A stretch of DNA of 64,000 bases from Sipunculus nudus. Taxonomy: Eukaryota; Annelida; Sipuncula; Golfingiida; Sipunculidae. Shown one piece after another: positions 1-11,817 of this stretch; the stretch's first letter is position 1, and every line of letters begins with the position of its first letter. Location of the stretch: the NCBI GenBank assembly GCA_026874595.1, contig CM049320.1:30178714-30242713 (forward strand). The letters are read 5' to 3'. The notes beneath the pieces are model-generated. The model was given only the letters and a program-made list of their open reading frames with translations. It had not been told where the DNA came from and searched no databases. A program made the translations under genes and the position numbers.

Positions 1-1293
1 CTAATTATGATTAAATTGTTTTAAACACAATCATAAAATTCCTGTCACTGGTAACCGCGGATTTGGGACTTAATTCAATATAAATCATTACACATGTAGG
101 AATTTTTTTTTCGCTTGCAACATTTAGAACAATACCATACCTTTCCTTATTATTATATCTTCAGGTATCCTGGTCATTTGGACCTACAGTAAATACAGTT
201 TATTCTTTATTGAATCAACTCAACAAATGTATTGATTGCAACGAAGTTTGTAAAATAGGTATGAAAACCATGTTCGAACTCTTTTATCACTGCGCATTGG
301 TAATCTAGACATTTCTCGTGTGTTTTATCTGGATGACGCATTGCAGGGTCATAATAACATAACGCTCAAAGTGTCACTATATGGTTATTTACTTGATACC
401 ATTTCCTTAGTTATAAAAACGATTGAATATGATCAATTCATCACTGCCTAAGCCGGCTGGTAATCTGTTTATTTAACAGTATAATACATCATCTGCAGCT
501 CAAGTTGACTCCAACATTGTCAAATACAATTAATGATTTTGTACTTTCTGATATCTGCGTTATGCAGTTTCACTTGATGTGTTATATTTGATGATTGCCA
601 ATTCTTTATTATACCTGGAGAACAGATATAACCGTAGTACCCTTTTATGATTATGAAGTAAAATAAAATGTCATGCTTGAGCAATGAAGATAAGATAATG
701 TTGTATGCCTGACTTCACTTAATTAGAAGAACCACAATTACTTACTGGAAACGAGGAACGTTAGCATTCGGCTATATTTTAATTATTGTAATAGCTCTGC
801 TGTTTATGACTGTTCATTAAAAGGACTTCACTATATTAAGGCGGGCTATTCACACTGGATAATTTCTTTTTTTTCCTTATAAAAGTTGAAGGTGGCTACG
901 AAAAGCCTTTGAGGTGTCATAAAAAAATTTGAATCATCTAGTGCCTGCATATTAGCTTTTCCCAATTGTACTTTTTAACTCTTGCTGTAATATCTGGCCT
1001 GGTATTTAACTAAGACGTTAATCATGATGCTTTACGTGATCATTTTTAAATATGATTTCATCATAAGTGTTATCAACAAATGAAAAGTTAGTAGCTATCT
1101 CGGAAATTAGGAAGCAAAAGTCATGCTGGGTAAAGTATTTTCAGAATACAACGACAACTGAAAAAAATACGGTCTTCCATAATTCGAGGTAGGATGATTA
1201 GAACTTCTTATTGCTGGCAGCGAACTGATAAGCCACATGGTGGCATGTGTTTATGTACGATGCTCTTTAATAATAATAATAATAATAATAATA

Positions 1294-1341
<48 letters not shown>

Positions 1342-1363
1342 GTTGTTGTTGTTGTTATTATTA

Positions 1364-1400
<37 letters not shown>

Positions 1401-1886
1401 GTATTTCTATAGCGCCATATTAATGACACAGCATGCTCTAGGGCACTTTCCAGTAAAAATATAAAATACAATAACACCAAAATATTAAACATAAATAATT
1501 ATATAAGATAAAACAAGCAGTTAAAATTTGAAAAACAAAGTTTGATTAATCGATTAAAAGGTGGCTTAAATGTTTAACCGTGTTTTCCATGGACTGCTGG
1601 TTACAATATTAATATCTTGTTAACCTCAAACTGACTTGAAAATATCACTTCTCTTCAATCGTACATGCACATAAAAAGGTATTTCTGAAGAGCACGTTTA
1701 ATACCCTCCACCATGTTCATGTTACTCAAGCAGTCCGGCAGTTCTTTCCAGATTTTAGCTGCAGCTTTCTTGAATGGCCGATCAGCATGTCTTGTGTTTG
1801 CAGGATACCATTTCCTAGGCCAAAACTGTCACCGAAAAAAAGGCCAGAACATATCAGCCATAATGCTAACCTTTACAACATTGCAG
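1..1886. other. Intron of the receptor gene, 5' exons out of window
   Basis: AT-rich non-coding DNA before the first recognised receptor exon. The exon at 1887 begins in mid-codon inside the ligand-binding domain, so this stretch must be intron and the start of the gene lies to the left of the window. I found no earlier mGluR exon here. The only clear structure is the AAT/ATT microsatellite at 1268-1399. Confidence 0.75.
1268..1399. repeat. AAT/ATT microsatellite with strand switch
   Basis: About nine AAT units are followed directly by a long ATT run, broken by a short GTT patch near 1340 and one ATC. Because AAT and ATT are reverse complements, the left arm can fold onto the right arm as a hairpin. 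The runs of Asn, Ile or Tyr read through it are artefacts, not protein. Confidence 0.95.
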
Positions 1887-2029
1887 GTGTCATCGTCTTT
1901 GGGTCAGACCAAGAGGTCGGTGAATTGATGCACGCTGTTGCACGAAACAACTTGACCGGACATTTCACGTGGATTGGCTCTGACGGCTGGGGAGGAAGAA
2001 CCCTGGCATTTAAAGGCAAAGAATTACAG
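1887..2029 (+). CDS. mGluR-family receptor exon: ligand-binding lobe 2
   Basis: Internal exon of a metabotropic glutamate receptor, a class C GPCR of the plasma membrane. It follows acceptor ttgcag and ends CAG before donor gtacgg. It starts in phase 1 (first codon split) and ends in phase 0. The translation contains LTGHFTWIGSDGWGGR, the family's conserved strand and loop: the Asp of GSDGW corresponds to mGluR1 Asp318, which contacts the ligand amino group, and the Arg five residues on corresponds to Arg323. Both are kept. The pattern is close to vertebrate group I. The preceding exons for lobe 1, with the carboxylate-binding Ser and Thr, are not in the window. Confidence 0.93.
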
Positions 2030-2049
2030 GTACGGTGTGATCATAAAAG

Positions 2050-2534
2050 CAGTGGTGTAGGACTCAAGTCCAGACTCGATACCACTCTTTTAAGGGACTC
2101 GGACTTTTAGGGACTTGGCACATGGAGTCAGAATTGTCTCGGACTTGGAGGCAAGGACTCAGGAAATCAAACCGAGTACTTCTCGAGTCCATCAGAAAAA
2201 AAAAAACCCTGTCACATAAAGTCGTAAGTTGTACATGGGCGAACTACTTACAGAATATTACAAAATAATAACACTGTATATATTAACCTTTGTCCAAAAT
2301 TGGGAGCTATAAATGTAATCAACCATTCTTTGTAAAAGCATGTGTGAACTACCATTAAATAGAACATGATAATATGAAATTTCCATTTGAATTGCTTTTT
2401 TAATGATATTTGTATTGGAATTTGACTCGGACTTAGACTCGGGTTGCAAATGACTCAATCCCGAAGAGCTTATGACTCGAACCTCAAGGACTCAGACCTG
2501 CACTCGGACACGAATGATGTGGACTATGTCACTG
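2050..2534. mobile_element. Degenerate ACTCGGA-rich element, perhaps a hAT-type MITE
   Basis: This intronic block carries many copies of a gactcgga / ggactt / ctcgagtc word, clustered at 2068-2190 and 2424-2510 with plain AT-rich DNA between. It starts cagtggtgtag, and its right end read in reverse is cagtgacatag, so weak terminal inverted repeats are possible. The 8-bp flanks (cataaaag and ttaaatag) match only in part. Family and boundaries are uncertain. Confidence 0.4.
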
Positions 2535-3629
2535 TTAAATAGTTTTGCTTTGTTGTATGGTTAGAGGAAGTTATGTTGCGGTGATATTTTTTTGGGTACC
2601 AGTATTTTTTTTTATATTCTTCTGCATCTCATTAATTATAATACTTAATAATTAATAATTTTCTCATTTTCAATTATCATATTTCGACACAACTCAGTTG
2701 TCTGTCTGAGCACAACAAATTACGGAAAGTCGATACTTTTGAGGGGGGGGGGCGGCACATGAAACGACGTCGGGTTATGTTATTACTATATATCATATCC
2801 ATAATGAGATCGAAACGGAAGTATTCAGTCATTTTGTGTGTATCTCACTGGGTCTGATTGCACTGTTGGTAAAGAAACAACCCGACAAAAGATGTTAATA
2901 TTCATGCATTCGAGATGATTTTTGTTCAGCAGCAACTTAAATTAGACCCAAAACATTTAACCGTGATGGTAACAATGCCGAAACAAAACGATAGTCAGTA
3001 CTTTCTGTCTGGTTATAATATTAACCTGATTAAACCTTTACCTGATTAAAGACCCAATCAGAATAATTATATTACACAAATCAGTCCGTATTACCTGTCT
3101 ACATGTTGACCACCAATGTTTCCAAGATGATTACTATGGCAAACCAATCAAAATAACTTAAGACACCAGCCATTAATTCGACAAAATCAACATATACCAG
3201 ATTTAAAAATAGCAAACATTTTTATTGATTGTTTGAGTAACATGATACCAATAAGCGTTGTCCAAGCATGAAACGACATGTGTTGCCATTGTGATTTCCA
3301 ATGTGTTCCACAAAATAAAAGCCTTCGAAAAACGAGCAGTCTGATGTGTATTAAGCGCTTGCAACATTGAAAAAGTTACAACTAATCACATGCCAAAAAA
3401 ATGACGCAACCGTGTTGCTAAGTCAGAGAACGTATAGTCCACGATTTTAAAACCCGTTAAACTACCCTAGACAATTGAAGACACAATGGAGAACCATCAA
3501 TATTCGTTTTAGTCCATAAGGAATAATAATTATCATTTTCACACCTTTAATATGCTCAATATTAAACAGAGAGTAACACTAACCATGATTAACCGTTTGC
3601 TCTAAAGACCACTTTAATGTATTATATTG

Positions 3630-3676
<47 letters not shown>

Positions 3677-3918
3677 ATATATTTATATATTTATATTTAT
3701 ATCTAACTATTGTCATGATTATGAAGCACACTAATTCTCCAGTGAATGTTGAAAATTATGTATAGATACGATGAATACTAAACAAGTTAATGCATGTAAC
3801 GTAATCATTATTATTTGTCGGGAATTAAAAATTAACCGGAATAGAAATTTGGTTAAAGAAAATGCAGAAATTTGCATAATCAGAATGATAGATAGGATTC
3901 TTCTTTTCTCCTTCGCAG
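2535..3918. other. Rest of intron, no gene seen
   Basis: Intron between the exons at 1887 and 3919 (1889 bp in all). Apart from a short G-run near 2742 and the (TA)n tract at 3632-3664 I see no gene or element. The end carries a fair acceptor, ttctccttcgcag. Confidence 0.7.
3632..3664. repeat. (TA)n microsatellite
   Basis: Uninterrupted TA dinucleotides followed by TATG and TATT variants to about 3700. It is intronic. Confidence 0.95.
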
Positions 3919-4206
3919 GTAGAGGGCGCTGTAACAATCCAGCCGTACGCAGAGCCGATACAGGGATTTGAAGAATATTTCCTGAACCTCCGGCCCGACA
4001 CAAACAAGCGTAACCCGTGGTTTATAGAGTACTGGGAGATGTACTTCCGGTGTCGGTATGCTAACAGCAGTGAAACTCCCTATAACCAGAACTTCTCCCG
4101 GCAGTGTAACGGCAGTGAGAAACAGACTCCAGAGAATGGATACGAGCCCGAGGCACAGCTGCAGTTCGTTAGTGATGCTGTCATGGCATTTGCAATGGCA
4201 TTAAAG
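3919..4206 (+). CDS. mGluR-family receptor exon: ligand-binding domain
   Basis: Exon of 96 codons, phase 0 at both ends, between acceptor tcgcag and donor gtgaat. It begins VEGAVTIQP, the usual AEGAITIQP strand, continues with RPDTNKRNPWFIEYWE (compare the conserved RNPWF.EFW) and ends DAVMAFAMALK, matching the family's DAVYAMAHAL helix. Several Asn-X-Ser/Thr sites suggest glycosylation. The important oddity lies just before the final helix: vertebrate mGluRs have Lys there (mGluR1 Lys409, mGluR2 Lys377), which holds the side-chain carboxylate of glutamate, whereas this exon reads EAQLQFV with Gln at that place. The pocket may therefore prefer another amino-acid-like ligand. The alignment was made by eye. 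Confidence 0.94.
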
Positions 4207-4829
4207 GTGAATTTAAGACCCTAAGGACCCCACATTTCTCAAGTGTCGAACGCCACCTCCACTGCCACAAGTTAGGATACATGAGTAACAGGTTTAGAAG
4301 AAGCGCATTTGTCTTACTACTTCTTTCAATAACCTTTGACCAAAACAACTTATACATTATAAAAACTAGAAAAACAGGATTCCGATTATAATTTATCATA
4401 TTTATGTATGGCATATTGTCTCAGAAAATGCAGTAAATTATATTCTTTCTACTTACATTCATGTAGGATATTCGGACTGTAAATGGTCACCAAAATTTAA
4501 ATCAACAACATGATATTTATTAGGATTGAACACGTACTTACCAAGAAAAATTTTCACTGATTTAAAATGTACATGCCAAAGAGAATTTCTTATAATATTT
4601 ATAATAAATGCAACAAGTTTTTGTATAGCTTAATTCAGGTTAAATGTCTAGTTATTCTCTCGTTTCTCTCTGAATTTCATGCTCATTTAATGGAGACGAA
4701 CACATAATTACAATAAAGGCTTAATTATGGAAGTTTTCCAGTCCACTAGCAGGTTCAACAATATAACAAAAACGTAAGGTGTATGTTAATCTGATTCTTA
4801 TTCTACTGATTTATATTGTAATTGTTATT

Positions 4830-5092
4830 ATATCATTATTAATAGTATTATTATTATTACATCTTTTTAATTAAATTTTTTATTATACATGTTATTTTTC
4901 GTATTATACATATTATTCATATCCTTCATATTATGAGTTTTATTAATATTTATATATATTATTATTTATTTAAATACTTATAAATTATTATTATTATTAT
5001 TATTTTATTATAATAATTATTATTATTATTTAATTTATTATTTTATTAATAATAATAATAATGATAATAATAATATTTTTATTAATATTATA

Positions 5093-5134
<42 letters not shown>

Positions 5135-5356
5135 TCTTTATTATTTTTCTAATTATTATAATAATTATTATTATTATTTTTATTATTATTATTTATTTAA
5201 TAATTATTATTAAAATTATTATAATATTATTTTTATTATTATAATTATTGTTGGCATTTTTATTTTTATTATTATTATAATTATAATTTTATTATTATTA
5301 TTATTATTATTTATTTTTATTGTTATTTTTATTATTATTATTATTATTATTATTTC
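4830..5356. repeat. Long TTA/AAT low-complexity tract abutting an acceptor
   Basis: Over 500 bp consist almost wholly of A and T in ATT, TTA and AAT units, with rare G or C. The tract runs right up to the splice acceptor tatttcag of the next exon, so the repeat itself supplies the pyrimidine stretch and probably the branch-point region. The rest of this intron (4207-4829) shows nothing recognisable. Confidence 0.9.
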
Positions 5357-5358
5357 AG

Positions 5359-5470
5359 AACATGCATGAAGACTACTGTGGTGGGGAGGAATACCCGGGA
5401 ATATGTGAGGAGATGGATCCGTACGACGGAGAACTTCTCAGGAACTACCTTCTGCATGTGGAATTCACAG
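5359..5470 (+). CDS. mGluR-family receptor exon: end of ligand-binding domain
   Basis: Exon of 112 bp with phase 0 start and phase 1 end, between acceptor tatttcag and a strong donor gtaagg. It encodes NMHEDYCGGEEYPGICEEMD and then the LLRNYLLHVEFT strand. This matches the family's helix-Cys-loop-Cys-DG segment (vertebrate NMH.ALCP...LC..M.P.DG), with both disulfide cysteines kept. The last base, G, joins GT of the exon at 15707 to make Gly, which gives the expected F-x-G turn. The following intron is 10.2 kb. Confidence 0.94.
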
Positions 5471-5934
5471 GTAAGGGAGCCTACACCTGAGTGACAGCCG
5501 TTCTCTCCAATACTATAACTAGCTGAACGTAAACGTTCATTAGTTTGCTTATTAATCACAGTTTAGTTTCATCCCGATTATGACAGGTGGTGCCAGTGAC
5601 GTCAGTTTATCTTCAACTGTGGGGGATGACTCGCAACTCATTTTCAAATGCACACACACGCACACATATATAAATAAATTATATATAAATTTATATATAT
5701 ACATCAATATCAATATATATTTTCCTTTCAGTTTCTGTGTGACACATTTCAAATATATTACAATTAAGTATAAGGTTTTACAAAATAAGGTATTAGGTTT
5801 TTGGTATATGTTAATTCTAAATCATGTTTAGATACACGTATATACTATTTTAGTTCAGAAATGGAACTTAAGTCTATTATTCTGATTATTAATAAATTTC
5901 ATTTCATATATATAAATAATATTTTCTGAATATC

Positions 5935-6030
5935 AGGGGGGATGATTACATTGACCATACCCCTTGCCAAAAAGTGGGGGTTATATATATATACACCCAT
6001 ATCTCCCACCTGTACATACGCCTGTACGAA
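5935..6030 (+). repeat. Dispersed repeat, copy 1 (pair with 11818-11918)
   Basis: It begins ggggggatgattacattgac, continues with ccccttgccaaa, a short TA run and acacccatatctcccacc, and ends near acgcctgtacg. The block at 11818-11918 has the same order of words with substitutions. They look like two copies of one interspersed repeat in the same direction. Family unknown. Confidence 0.6.
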
Positions 6031-6267
6031 AGACTCTCACAAAAAATAAAGAGATAGCACCAAAAAAAAAAACCGTTATTTGCAGGGCGATATTAGGAGG
6101 CGTTTCATTCATTGAAAGTACATTTAACTTAGAAAGTGAGAAAAACGCCTCGACACAATATCGTAGTTGCCTGTCCAGGTGGCGCAGACATATCCCTTTC
6201 GAAAAATAAGTTTAAATATCGAAGAATGTATGAACAAAATAAGGATAATGACCCCCCTCGATAATTT

Positions 6268-6330
6268 TGCCTCGCATCCGATAGTTTAAGACAAAAAGCG
6301 TGCATATCAGGGGCGTGGCCACTGAGGATA
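6268..6330 (+). repeat. Dispersed repeat fragment (pair with 44545-44590)
   Basis: Shares agtttaagacaaaaa, then cgt.cat, then gccact.agga with the block at about 44545-44590, in the same orientation. It is probably part of the same element as the neighbouring inverted repeat. Family unknown. Confidence 0.45.
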
Positions 6331-6402
6331 ACGAGAGAAAAGTTCATTGCGGCACAGATAAAATAAAATATCAAGCAATTATGTTTTACTACAACAGAAA
6401 AC

Positions 6403-6762
6403 GAGGGCCTATAAGGCAAAAAAAAAAAATAAAAGGTATGATTCTCAGGCACCGCCCGCATCAATTTTATACCCCCGCATGAAAAATTTTTATTTTGATT
6501 TTCATTAGAAACTTACCATTTTGAGCTGTAGCCGCTCGGACATTTCTTTCAAGGAGATAAAATCATACAATTTCCTTTGTTATGTAGTGCTTTTACTTGT
6601 TTAGCAAAATAAATCTGTTATTATCATGCTTTTCCCTTATCATTTGACATTTCTATCGAAACATACAAAAAAATTAAAAATAAAAAAACCGCCCGCCCGC
6701 ATTGATTTCTGAAAAAAAGTGTCTGAGAACCATACTTTTTTTTTATTTTGGCCTAAGGGCCC
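6403..6762. repeat. Inverted repeat, ~60-bp arms, ~235-bp loop
   Basis: The left arm, 6403-6465, reads gagggcctataaggc, an A run, then ggtatgattctcagg and ends catcaat. The right arm, 6701-6762, is its imperfect reverse complement (attgattt, tctgagaaccatac, a T run, ggcctaagggccc). The word cgcccgc occurs at the inner edge of both arms. This is the shape of a MITE or fold-back element. I could not confirm a target duplication. Confidence 0.55.
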
Positions 6763-7494
6763 TAGTGTTATGATTATGACCCTGTTCCTGAAATGTGATT
6801 CTGTTTCTCTGTATATCGGTCTCGGAAACTGTCCATTCGTGTCTCCTTCCCTCTCTCGTTCTCTCTTTTTCTCTCTTACACCGAGCACACTTTGTTCTAA
6901 GGTCGTCCATATAAAAGCAATTTAATTTGTCTTTCTCCCATTTATTTCTTTCATATATGCGACCTGACGTCAGAGAAGTACCTCAATAATACATATGTAC
7001 ATGGTACACATAAATCCCAAGAATAAGAAACAAAGTCCTAAAACGCACAAAGACACACGGCGAAAGAAAGTTTAAATTGTCATCTAGGCCTTATAATCTG
7101 AGATAGTCTGGAGTCTCTTGTATAATGTCACTGCTCTAAAAAACGAGCGAAAAACGATTAATTGGATCCCAAATGTACCTTGGGAAGACGATGACCAGCT
7201 TCACGGGTTTAACATGATCTCTATCCAACATAAAAACAGATAAATAAGAGAGCTTATGACAGTATTTATTGATAACTTCAGGTCAAAGTTCCTTCTTTTT
7301 GTTGCGTTCATCATTCGGAACATTCACATATGTAGCAAAATACCTTTTTTTTGCCCGATAGCGTTCGCTATTCCTTGATTTTTTAGAACAACCTATCACT
7401 CTGTGGAGATTTTAACGCCATTTGTACGTAACCAGAACACCGTTTATTTTTACACGGTTAAAAACAAAATTGACATTATGAACAAGCATGAACA

Positions 7495-7503
7495 AGAGAG
7501 AGA

Positions 7504-7540
<37 letters not shown>
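7495..7540. repeat. (GA)n microsatellite
   Basis: Near-perfect AG dinucleotide run with one GTG interruption. It is intronic. Confidence 0.95.
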
Positions 7541-7541
<1 letters not shown>

Positions 7542-8746
7542 AATTAACCAGCAGGTTCTCTTATTCGTAATAAGAAAATTCAAAAATACAAAAGAAATAT
7601 TAAATATTAACTCCCTCGCAGTGGTTTACTTCATTGTTTAGATACCAGATGACAATTAGGGGCACATTGGATATAAACTGATAAAAAATCAACACGTTTC
7701 AAAAGTATTCCGTAGTCTCGGCAAGCTATCATGGTCAGTCGTGAGAGACAGACTGGAAAACACAGGCCTAGACCTAAATGATTGGTACAAATATCTTTGT
7801 AAAAATCGAGATAAATTGCATGCATTGTTTACCCCGCTAGCTTCAGCCTTTAAATCCCGTTTTCCTGACAATTTATATCTGTGAAGCCCATTTCTTCTAC
7901 CTTGTACGCTTTTGGTATCAATTTGCAAACAACGGTCCAGTGTTTAAGAGCCCGTGTTAGTTCTTTCGGAATCTTTATCCATCTTCAGGACAATCAAGCT
8001 ATAACAGCAAAATGACAAACAGTACATTGATTTATGAGCAGGCCCAGGCTCTGTCGCAAACGTATCCGCACAAAATAAAATGCCCAGATTTGCTTGACAA
8101 TTCTAATCAAATGATCTACTGGTTTTATGTCCGGTTTATCCCAGAAAAAAATACCATTTATTGTTTAAGGCTATGAACCTGGCTAGCGAGATTCCATAAC
8201 GTGAAATGGCCATCTGCGTTATGTGGGTCTTCTGCTCTGTCGCAGAAAACATGTCTAAACTTTATGTTAGTTGAATCATAAAAAAGTTGAACAAAATTAA
8301 AACATATATATGGTATCTAACAATTTTTCTCTTTATGACAAATGTACTGGTTCATGTATTAAAACGAATGTGTTGCATCTTATTTAACTGCTTTCACCTC
8401 TTGTGAACATTAAGGAAACCCTGAATAAGAGAATATATCATAATAAAAATAATTAATTTTGACAAAGGTTCAAATGATGCTACTCGAAAATACCATTTTG
8501 CATTTATAACCTCTTACGGTGATCACTACATGTCAAGTAGTGCAAACGACTTGCAACCTTCTTTACCCATTAACATAACGAAAAGCCCAGTAACCAAATA
8601 ACTAGGTTGTCATAGTAAACAAACAGTAACCAATTTATAATATTTGTTTCATGGTAAATTTGTTCAATATTATTTGACACTAAACTTTATTATTTTGAAA
8701 AAAATATACGATTAACTTCATTATTTGCTTCCTGGATGCCGTCACA

Positions 8747-9087
8747 CCTTTCCGCCAGATGTCGTTTTCCTCAAATCTCCGGTGTGGGTACTGTGGGACG
8801 GCCGAGACTACTGGTCTCAACTGTCAAACTCCAAGAGCAAAATTTGTTACATTTCAAGAAAACACCTTTTGTTTTTATAGTTAACATGCACACGCTTACA
8901 AAATATTACTTTTTCTGCAAATCCCTTACCGTAAAAACAATTATGCTTATGTAATTTGCCTTCAAAAAATTCCTATCCTACACAATTGAGCGGAATATAT
9001 TGTCCTTTTTACCAGAGTTATACCTACGCCGCTGGGGTATTTAGAACCCCGGTGCATTGTGGGTGTCAGAATTTGACTCCAACAACC
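8747..9087 (+). repeat. Dispersed repeat family R1, copy A
   Basis: An approximately 340-bp interspersed repeat. It starts near ccgccagatgtcg, carries ctgtgggacggccgagacta, a central acatgcacacgctta and aattgagcgga, and ends ggtgcattgtgggtgtcag. Copies B (26157-26473), C (38740-39076) and a reversed fragment D (40084-40130) share these words in the same order. The family is unknown to me and there is no coding capacity. Confidence 0.75.
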
Positions 9088-9119
9088 TCTTAACAGCAAA
9101 GTCGTACTCAGCGGGGTAC

Positions 9120-9168
9120 CAAAACTGTTCGCCGCCCGGGGCGGTCGTAGAAATTGCCGCCCCTCTAA
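9120..9168 (+). repeat. GC-rich repeat end with cgcccggggcgg (pair with 12730-12760)
   Basis: Contains cgccgcccggggcggtcg and then gccgcccctct. The block at 12705-12790 has tgccgcccggggcggaccg, gcccctg and a long C run. This GC-rich palindromic word is out of keeping with the AT-rich surroundings and probably marks the edge of an interspersed element. Confidence 0.4.
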
Positions 9169-11740
9169 TAATAATTTACAAAACTGGACAATATATAGCA
9201 AACATATCACTTAAAATTTCCTCCTTTACACGCATTTAGTTGCCAACTAAATTATATCGAAGAATTCATTAATAAAAAATTTTCGCCAAATATGAAAGAG
9301 TAGTCACCTATTTGTTAATGTGAATCAAAATATAGTTTTGACTTTAAAATAGTGTATTTTTGCAATAACGTGCACAAAAAGTAAAGAATAAATTGTTACT
9401 AGAAATAAAAATACACTGCAGGATACTCTTATAATGTGGTATATTAAATTGTCATGTCCACACGAATTATGATTTGCTTTTATGCAACATGGTAAAACTT
9501 CATTTGGTGAGTATTATTCAGTTCTCAATACATATAAATACATTGTCACTTCTGTAACTCCACCTCTTTTTATAGCATATGACAACAGCTTTAACTAATA
9601 GCTGTACACCTAATAGAGCTCAGTGATACGCATGGTGCAGCAAGCACGGCACTTTTAAAAACTTTAGTCTATACCAGAAGTAGAAATGCAGGTGATTATT
9701 TCAGGGACTATAAATGTGTGCAGGACATGTTTAATGTTTTAAGATAAAAGACCAAATGTTTGGATAAACTGTTATATTATTGTTTAAAACAAAATGCTCA
9801 AAGTTAAAACATGCTGTTATTCAAGGCTTCAACCGTTTATTTTAAGAATTAGCTTTTATGTTTATGCATTTTCTGTCAAATTTTATTTTTTAACTATTGA
9901 TCATTTGTTATTTCATAAGTATTTCATTAAAGGAGCCCAATCACCTATCTAACCTTTATAAATTCAAGTTTATCCCTTGGAACTTTTATAAAAATAGGCC
10001 AGAAAACGTGATTATCACCACACACAGGCTGCTTGTTTTGTTTATATCAACATGTTTATAATATGTGGGGCCTTTCAAAATAATCAAAACAAATTATATA
10101 AGGGCATCTGGCAGCAAGTCAGATAAGCCAGAGCTTCATAAATGGGGTTTTGCAACAAGTGACCTTTCTACCTCGGCGTATATGCAACTACCACATATTG
10201 TTACGTTTTTCCTGTTTGTCAACATTGCTGTGTTAACAAACATGTTGTTGATAAACAAGTTCACACATCCTTCACGAAGATGTTATAAGAACTTTTCACA
10301 ACAAAAATTACCCTTAGATCATTAACAACACAGAAGTCAGAAACCAAATAAATTCTTTTTCAAAAGGTAGGTGAATGAGCACCTTTTAAATTTCTAGTAC
10401 TTATATCACCGAAGTATATATTTTATAGTATATACATGTAATTCACTTGAAATAGTAATACGCGTGTCCGGAGATCCTTGCTCTCTGGTAAAGGAGGTTG
10501 AATTAGCCATGGGCTTTGACCAGTGTGGGTAAAAATAGCAACATGGCGGCAAGCATTTAAAACGTGGTACGCATCGGGGGAATTAATTTTCTTTATACCC
10601 TTTTTAAACATGAACATGAACATTTATATTTGGCCCGCGTTTTCTCGTGGTGCACGTTCATCTGTTATTTATTGCTACATCACAAAATATACAACTATAC
10701 CCTGGCCTAGATATGTTACAAACGCGAGGGACATTTGCATTTTGTGGTGAAGATGCTAGCGAACATCAAGTCACCTGTGCCTACTGTTTAAAATGAAATA
10801 TACATGTTTGAAATGTACATGTGCAGCATTCCATCTCCAGTGCTTTAAAGCACAGCGTATGAGATACCGCGGGTAGCCAGGCTGATGAAACGCGCTACAA
10901 GTGACTAAACAAAGTGCCTACCTTCATCTAAATTTTACTGTTTCAACCAAAAGAAACGCTGTTCATATTTGGGGTTGCAAATAATTTAAAATGATTAAAT
11001 GCCAATAAGATTTACCCCGAAAATTTGGCCTCGCTAAACAACATGTCAATCCTCATAATAATTTGCATTGGACGGTCACACTATTAGGAGAAAAGCCCAA
11101 CTTGTTTCGGCAACAGAACTGACATGAATACATATAGAATTAATGATAATTCATGGACAGCAGGTGGAACGAATTATATTTTTATCCTTCTGATGTGTTG
11201 TAATAGTCCCTATTACCAACCACGTTTGAAATGACTGTATGAATTCTAAATGTGCATATACCGATCTCATTTTGAATCAAGCAAGAAAAAATAAAATATA
11301 CGTTCATCATGGCATATTAAAGCTGTGATTTACGGCTTGATTCCGGTAAAAAATTCCCTTAAAACACAGAGGCGAGTACTCCCACCCGCCATATTGCTTT
11401 TTTTGCCCCACACTGGCAAAACCGTAAATGACATTTTTCGCCTTCATTTTAAAAGATTTTACCGCAAGTAACAGAAAAAGGTCGATTACCGGACACGCGT
11501 AATTTACTTGAAATGATTTGACATAACATAGAGCAACTGTCTGTAGGTAATGTATCATGCAGTTAAACGATTAATAATAGTACATGCAGGCAAATTCATC
11601 TTTATATTAGCTTTGATCTCTATATCGGGGAACAATGATACTTTTTACATATACTGAACGTGTGGCATAGCGGCCACAGTGGCGTCAATTTTTAACTCAT
11701 AAATGGAGCCTGTCTATATTCTATTCAAATCTACATTTCA

Positions 11741-11743
<3 letters not shown>

Positions 11744-11787
<44 letters not shown>

Positions 11788-11805
11788 TGTATATATATAT
11801 ATATA
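11744..11805. repeat. (TA)n microsatellite
   Basis: TA dinucleotide run with short TATG and ACAT interruptions, just before the second copy of the C-rich dispersed repeat. Confidence 0.95.
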
Positions 11806-11817
11806 ATTCTCTCAAAA

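Noticed and set aside
1194-1464. Open frames rich in Asn, Tyr or Ile
   Set aside because: They only translate the AAT/ATT microsatellite.
3731-4007. Minus-strand frames over the second receptor exon
   Set aside because: They are antisense shadows of a well-supported exon.
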